A DNA stretch of 7,007 bases from Pseudomonadota bacterium. GTDB taxonomy: Bacteria > Pseudomonadota > Alphaproteobacteria > Rhodobacterales > Rhodobacteraceae. Positions 6,418-7,007 of this stretch are shown one piece after another (position 1 is the first letter of the stretch; each line of letters starts with the position of its first letter). The notes beneath the pieces were generated by a model, which worked only from the letters and a program-made list of their open reading frames with translations, did not search any database and was not told where the DNA came from. The DNA lies in assembly GCA_022573605.1 (NCBI GenBank), contig JACZTQ010000170.1:1-7007 (forward strand). The letters are read 5' to 3'. Both the position numbers and the translations under genes were made by a program.

Positions 6418-6565
6418 GGTTGGGTGGCGTGCGATCCCCCGGTCAGGCCGTGGGATGACGGCGGTTGGGTGGCGTGCGATCCCCCGGTCAGGCCGTGGGA
6501 TGACGGCGGTTGGGTGGCGTGCGATCCCCCGGTCAAGCCGTGGGATGACGGCGGTTGGGTGGCCG
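6386..6565. repeat. Four 45-bp direct repeats (amplified half of the palindrome)
   Basis: Units start at 6386, 6431, 6476 and 6521; each is 45 bp and begins GCGATCCCCCGGTCA. The first and fourth have an A, the middle two a G, in the loop (TCAAG or TCAGG). The fourth unit diverges at about 6564, two bases before its end. The first unit doubles as the right arm of the palindrome at 6337-6417. Because 45 is a multiple of three and the units lack stops in several frames, artificial repetitive reading frames arise (plus strand CDPPVKPWDDGGWVA), which I do not regard as a protein. The array fills most of the maf-rng gap of 262 bases. Confidence 0.9.
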
Positions 6566-6575
6566 ACAGCGCGCA

Positions 6576-7007
6576 TCACCCCGCCACCCCCTCGAAGCTC
6601 ACCGGATACCCCGCTCCCTGCAACAGCGCCACGGTCTCGGTCAGCGGCAGGCCGACCACGTTGGTGTAACTGCCGTTGATCTGGGGGATGAACGCCGCCG
6701 CCAGCCCCTGGATGGCGTAGCCGCCGGCCTTGCCGCGCCACTCATCGGAGCGGATATAGGCCGAGATCTCGGTGTCCGACAGGCGCTTGAACTTCACCCG
6801 GGTCTCGACCCGGCGCCGCCAAATCTTCTCGCCCGACTTCAGGCACAGCGCCGTCGTCACCCGGTGGCGCCGCCCCGACAGCAGCAGCAGGAACTGAACC
6901 GCTTGCGATTCGTCCAAAGGCTTGCCGAGGATGCGCCGCCCGATCGAGACTCCGGTGTCGGCGGTCAGGATCAGGGGGGGGTCGGGATCGCACGGCCCCC
7001 CTCCCCG
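6576..7007 (-). CDS. maf: Maf-family nucleotide pyrophosphatase (partial, N-terminus outside window)
   Basis: The frame runs from the right window edge to a TGA at 6576-6578 and gives the last 143 residues; Maf proteins are usually about 190-210 long, so some 50-60 N-terminal residues, including the SxRR motif, lie beyond the edge. Visible family motifs are LILTADTGVSIGRRILGKP (catalytic Asp17 of the fragment), LSGRRHRVTTALCL, VKFKRLSDTEISAYI and WRGKAGGYAIQG (Lys93, Gln100), then GSYTNVVGLPLTET. Maf enzymes split nucleoside triphosphates such as dTTP, UTP or modified forms to monophosphate and pyrophosphate. The ADT motif and KAGGYAIQG fit the YhdE-like dTTP/UTP group, but this is not decisive. 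It lies upstream of rng in the same orientation, separated by 262 bases of repeats rather than the tight spacing expected of an operon. Confidence 0.92.
   Translation of the reverse strand, partial: RGGGPCDPDPPLILTADTGVSIGRRILGKPLDESQAVQFLLLLSGRRHRVTTALCLKSGEKIWRRRVETRVKFKRLSDTEISAYIRSDEWRGKAGGYAIQGLAAAFIPQINGSYTNVVGLPLTETVALLQGAGYPVSFEGVAG

Noticed and set aside
6386..6565. Possible CRISPR array
   Set aside because: The units abut directly with no variable spacers, are nearly identical over the full 45 bp, and no cas gene is present; it is a tandem repeat.
6310..6741. Repetitive protein with motifs such as VIPRLDRGIAR
   Set aside because: The frame comes from the 45-bp repeat being a multiple of three and overlaps maf in another frame; such peptides are familiar false translations of alphaproteobacterial palindromes.
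1..7007. A new multi-gene defence or mobile system
   Set aside because: All large genes are assigned to known housekeeping or efflux families; I saw no transposase, integrase, toxin-antitoxin pair, reverse transcriptase, tRNA or rRNA.

Overview
The window is about 7 kb of GC-rich DNA (roughly 70% over most of its length). The gene families and the intergenic repeats suggest an alphaproteobacterium, possibly Rhodospirillales-like; this is inferred from gene families and repeat style, not from a marker gene.

Layout from left to right. At 3-182 is the 3' end of an unrecognised plus-strand gene. At 181-283 a palindromic intergenic repeat fills the whole gap between that gene and the convergent yacG. 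yacG (270-473, minus) encodes a small zinc protein of the DNA gyrase inhibitor family. At 474-639 is a divergent regulatory region with an 11-bp phased tandem repeat and a 24-bp dyad. A two-gene plus-strand operon follows: an RND periplasmic adaptor (640-1893) and an RND inner-membrane permease (1890-5039), overlapping by 4 bp. At 5053-5162 is a nested inverted repeat between convergent genes. Then come a short-form ribonuclease E/G (5180-6313, minus), a cluster of palindromic and 45-bp tandem repeats (6337-6565), and the C-terminal part of Maf nucleotide pyrophosphatase (6576-7007, minus, cut by the window edge).

On the minus strand the order is maf, rng, yacG, a gene set commonly adjacent in alphaproteobacteria. 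Here the oppositely oriented RND pair sits between rng and yacG. Maf hydrolyses non-canonical or excess nucleotides, RNase E/G processes RNA, and YacG is a zinc protein tied to gyrase. The RND pair would form the inner-membrane and periplasmic parts of a tripartite efflux pump; no outer-membrane channel gene is in the window.

I see no clearly new multi-gene system. The most interesting signals are a block inside rng with much lower GC than either flank (a likely in-frame recombination tract), the amplified palindromic repeat just upstream of the rng ribosome binding site, the repeat that appears to form the ends of two convergent genes, and the RND insertion into the maf-rng-yacG cluster.
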